Assembly: GCA_964652155.1 (NCBI GenBank)
Contig: CAZZBK010000190.1
Location: 1 to 8,941 of the forward strand
Direction of reading: 5' to 3'
Source: CAZZBK01 sp964652155
Lineage (GTDB): Bacteria > Planctomycetota > Planctomycetia > Pirellulales > PNKZ01
Length of the DNA: 8,941 nucleotides
Part shown: positions 7,342-8,941 of the stretch, one piece after another
Layout: every line of letters begins with the position of its first letter
Numbering within the stretch: the stretch's first letter is position 1
Translations under genes and position numbers: made by a program
The notes under the pieces: model-generated
What the model saw: only the letters and a program-made list of their open reading frames with translations
Told to the model about the DNA's origin: nothing
Databases searched by the model: none

Positions 7342-7426
7342 ATATGCAGTAGCTCAACTCGCGGGAGTGATCGTTGTCGCACGGGCGGCGCATTCCCTCA
7401 GGCGGCGAGCAAGTTAAACCTAAACC

Positions 7427-7466
7427 GGAGGCGTTGCGCCCGAGTACGAGTGCAACGATACGCTCC
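7427..7466 (+). promoter_or_regulatory. Stem-loop in the narK 5' leader
   Basis: The core stem is CGTTGC (7432-7437) with GCAACG (7452-7457) and a 14-nt loop. An outer GGAG/CTCC pairing (7427-7430 with 7463-7466) is separated from it by an internal loop. It ends 10 nt before the ribosome-binding site. There is no T-run, so it is not an intrinsic terminator. It does not clearly show the paired hexaloop hairpins of ANTAR-type antiterminator targets. A role in translation or mRNA stability is possible but unproven. Confidence 0.35.
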
Positions 7467-7476
7467 CCCCTAACGT

Positions 7477-7483
7477 GAAGGAA
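7477..7483 (+). promoter_or_regulatory. Ribosome-binding site of narK, supporting a TTG start
   Basis: GAAGGAA lies 7 nt before the TTG at 7491 and is the best Shine-Dalgarno in the window. The next in-frame ATG (7545) would start only a few residues before the first membrane helix and has no comparable site. Confidence 0.7.
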
Positions 7484-7490
7484 TCCCGCC

Positions 7491-8834
7491 TTGAGTTCCG
7501 CAAAAGCCAGCCGCATCGAACTGTGGAGTTTTACCTCCCCTGCGATGCGCGCGTTTCACATGAGTTGGATGGCGTTCTTTTTTTGTTTCTTTGCTTGGTT
7601 TGGTATTGCGCCGCTGATGAAAGTGGTGCGCGAAGATCTAGCCCTGACCAAGGAGCAGGTCGGCTACTGTATCGTGGCCTCGGTCTCGGCCACGATCTTT
7701 GCGCGCTTGCTCATCGGTTGGTTGTGTGACCGTATTGGTCCACGAATGACCTATACCTGGCTGCTTGTCTTGGGTTCATTGCCCGTCATGGGGATCGGCC
7801 TGTCGTGGAACTTCACATCGTTCCTGGTCTTTCGTACTTTGATCGGACTGATCGGCGCGGCCTTTGTCATCACCCAGTATCAGACCTCGATCATGTTTGC
7901 CTCGAACTGCGTGGGGACCGCCAATGCGACCACAGCCGGCTGGGGCAATCTCGGTGGCGGTGTCACGCAAGCCGCCATGCCGCTGGTTTTTGCCGCAATC
8001 ATTGGATTGGGCGCGACACCGGCCATCAGTTGGCGTTTGTCGATGGTGGTCGCCGGCTTGATCTGCCTCTTGATGGGAGCCGCCTATTATCACTTTACGC
8101 AAGATTGTCCCGAGGGGAATTTTCTCGAACTGCGCGCCGCAGGCAAAATGCCCATGTTTAAGCAAAAACAAGGCTCATTTCTGGAAGCCTGTCGCGACCA
8201 TCGCGTGTGGGCTCTGTTCGTCGCCTACGCGGCCTGTTTTGGCGTGGAACTGACACTGAAGAATGTCGCCGCGCTGTACTTCATCGATTACTTTGCCTAC
8301 TTCAAAGACATGGACGCGACGCAAGCGATGAGCCTCGCCGGGTTGGTTGCCAGTTTGTACGGCGGCATGAATCTGTTCTCGCGGACGGTAGGGGGCATGG
8401 CTAGCGATCGCATCGGAGCGTCGCGCGGCGTGCCTGGCCGAGTGACATGGTTGTTTGTCACGCTTCTCTGCGAAGGGCTGGCGTTGATTCTGTTCTCACA
8501 AACCACGACGCTTACGCTGGCGATCCCGGGGTTGCTGGCCGTCGCGTTCTTCGTGCAGATGTCAGCCGGTGCGACCTTTGCCGTCGTGCCGTTTGTGAAT
8601 CCCAAGTCGTTGGGCTCCGTGGCCGGCATTGTCGGCGCGGGGGGCAACCTGGGAGCGGTTCTCGCGGGACTGCTATTCACCAATCTGATGCCCTGGCCGA
8701 TCGCGCTATTGATCCTCGGCGTGAGCGTCATCACGCTGTCATTTGCAACGTTCTTGATCCACCCGTCGACGGCCATCGATGCGGTCCCCGCTCCGCATGT
8801 TCCTACCGAGGCGACCGTACCCGCCACGGTTTAA
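7491..8834 (+). CDS. narK: Nitrate/nitrite transporter, MFS NNP family (NarK/NRT2-like)
   Basis: Inner-membrane carrier of 447 aa with about 12 hydrophobic helices, beginning near residue 22 and ending near 424. Two nitrate-signature glycine motifs are present: AGWGNLGGGVTQ (149-160) and GAGGNLGA (382-389). The two arginines that bind substrate in this family appear as R72 (IFARLLIGWLCDRIGPR, helix 2) and R298 (NLFSRTVGGMASDRIG, helix 7). The form of these motifs is closer to NRT2/NrtP-type importers than to E. coli NarK, which suits uptake for assimilation. The short tail after helix 12 is rich in Pro, Ala and Val. The TTG start at 7491 is chosen because GAAGGAA lies 7 nt upstream. The gene is divergent from the reductase operon, has its own sigma-54-like promoter at 7326-7341, and is followed by an intrinsic terminator. 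Nitrate rather than nitrite as the main substrate is inferred from the neighbouring nitrate reductase. Confidence 0.94.
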   Translation: MSSAKASRIELWSFTSPAMRAFHMSWMAFFFCFFAWFGIAPLMKVVREDLALTKEQVGYCIVASVSATIFARLLIGWLCDRIGPRMTYTWLLVLGSLPVMGIGLSWNFTSFLVFRTLIGLIGAAFVITQYQTSIMFASNCVGTANATTAGWGNLGGGVTQAAMPLVFAAIIGLGATPAISWRLSMVVAGLICLLMGAAYYHFTQDCPEGNFLELRAAGKMPMFKQKQGSFLEACRDHRVWALFVAYAACFGVELTLKNVAALYFIDYFAYFKDMDATQAMSLAGLVASLYGGMNLFSRTVGGMASDRIGASRGVPGRVTWLFVTLLCEGLALILFSQTTTLTLAIPGLLAVAFFVQMSAGATFAVVPFVNPKSLGSVAGIVGAGGNLGAVLAGLLFTNLMPWPIALLILGVSVITLSFATFLIHPSTAIDAVPAPHVPTEATVPATV

Positions 8835-8865
8835 GACCGGCAGATACCATCCGGCCGACTCTGGG

Positions 8866-8904
8866 GCCCAGCGGGACAGCCAACCGCTGGGCTCTTCTCT
8901 TTTT
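8866..8904 (+). terminator. Intrinsic terminator of narK
   Basis: A perfect 9-bp GC-rich stem, GCCCAGCGG (8866-8874) with CCGCTGGGC (8884-8892), has a 9-nt loop and is followed by a pyrimidine-rich run ending in TTTTT (8900-8904). It starts 31 nt after the narK stop, so narK is probably transcribed alone. Nothing further is seen from 8905 to 8941. Confidence 0.88.
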
Positions 8905-8941
8905 CCCTTCGCCACGCTGATCGAAGGCGAGCGTTGCTAGC

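Noticed and set aside
7116..7473. Small open frames on both strands in the divergent control region (for example 7162-7473 plus, 7116-7382 minus)
   Set aside because: They are arginine/serine-rich, overlap each other and the promoter elements, and lack ribosome-binding sites; the region is better read as regulatory.
1..8941. Mobile elements, CRISPR arrays, tRNA or rRNA genes
   Set aside because: No repeat arrays, transposase motifs, or tRNA/rRNA-like sequence were seen; the window is filled by the four metabolic genes and their control sites.

Overview
The window holds a compact nitrate-assimilation locus of four genes. Three genes run leftward: an iron-sulfur/membrane-anchor fusion, a nitrate reductase and a nitrite reductase. 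A nitrate transporter runs rightward. Every large gene belongs to the pathway nitrate outside -> nitrate inside -> nitrite -> ammonium. GC-rich bases, weak Shine-Dalgarno sites on the leftward genes, TTG start use and the gene fusions would fit a planctomycete (Pirellulales-like). That placement is an inference from overall impression; no rRNA or other marker is present to prove it.

Layout, left to right. Positions 1-104 are non-coding, with an imperfect hairpin downstream of the leftward operon. Positions 105-3104 (-) encode a NirB-NirD fusion, an NAD(P)H nitrite reductase with its own Rieske domain. Positions 3101-5323 (-) encode a short-form assimilatory (Nas/NarB-type) molybdenum nitrate reductase, whose stop overlaps the nitrite reductase start as ATGA. 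Positions 5345-7045 (-) encode a fusion of a 16-cysteine, four-cluster ferredoxin (DmsB/NrfC type) to a DmsC-type eight-helix membrane anchor. Positions 7046-7490 are a divergent control region. Positions 7491-8834 (+) encode a NarK/NRT2-type transporter, followed by a clear intrinsic terminator at 8866-8904.

The genes read as one machine. NarK brings in nitrate. The nitrate reductase has no Tat signal and should work in the cytoplasm. No flavoprotein (NasB type) or soluble ferredoxin partner gene is present; the neighbouring DmsB-DmsC fusion is the obvious electron donor. That suggests quinol-fed, membrane-attached nitrate reduction, unlike the NADH- or ferredoxin-fed assimilatory enzymes usually described. 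Nitrite then goes to the NirBD fusion, which takes electrons from NAD(P)H. Siroheme, molybdenum-cofactor and regulator genes are not in the window.

The control region is the second point of interest. It has two divergent, near-consensus sigma-54 (-24/-12) promoters: 7139-7124 facing the reductase operon and 7326-7341 facing narK. Between them is a perfect 7+5+7 dyad (7191-7209) at the distance expected for an enhancer-binding activator. This points to nitrogen-regulated, coordinated expression of both arms.
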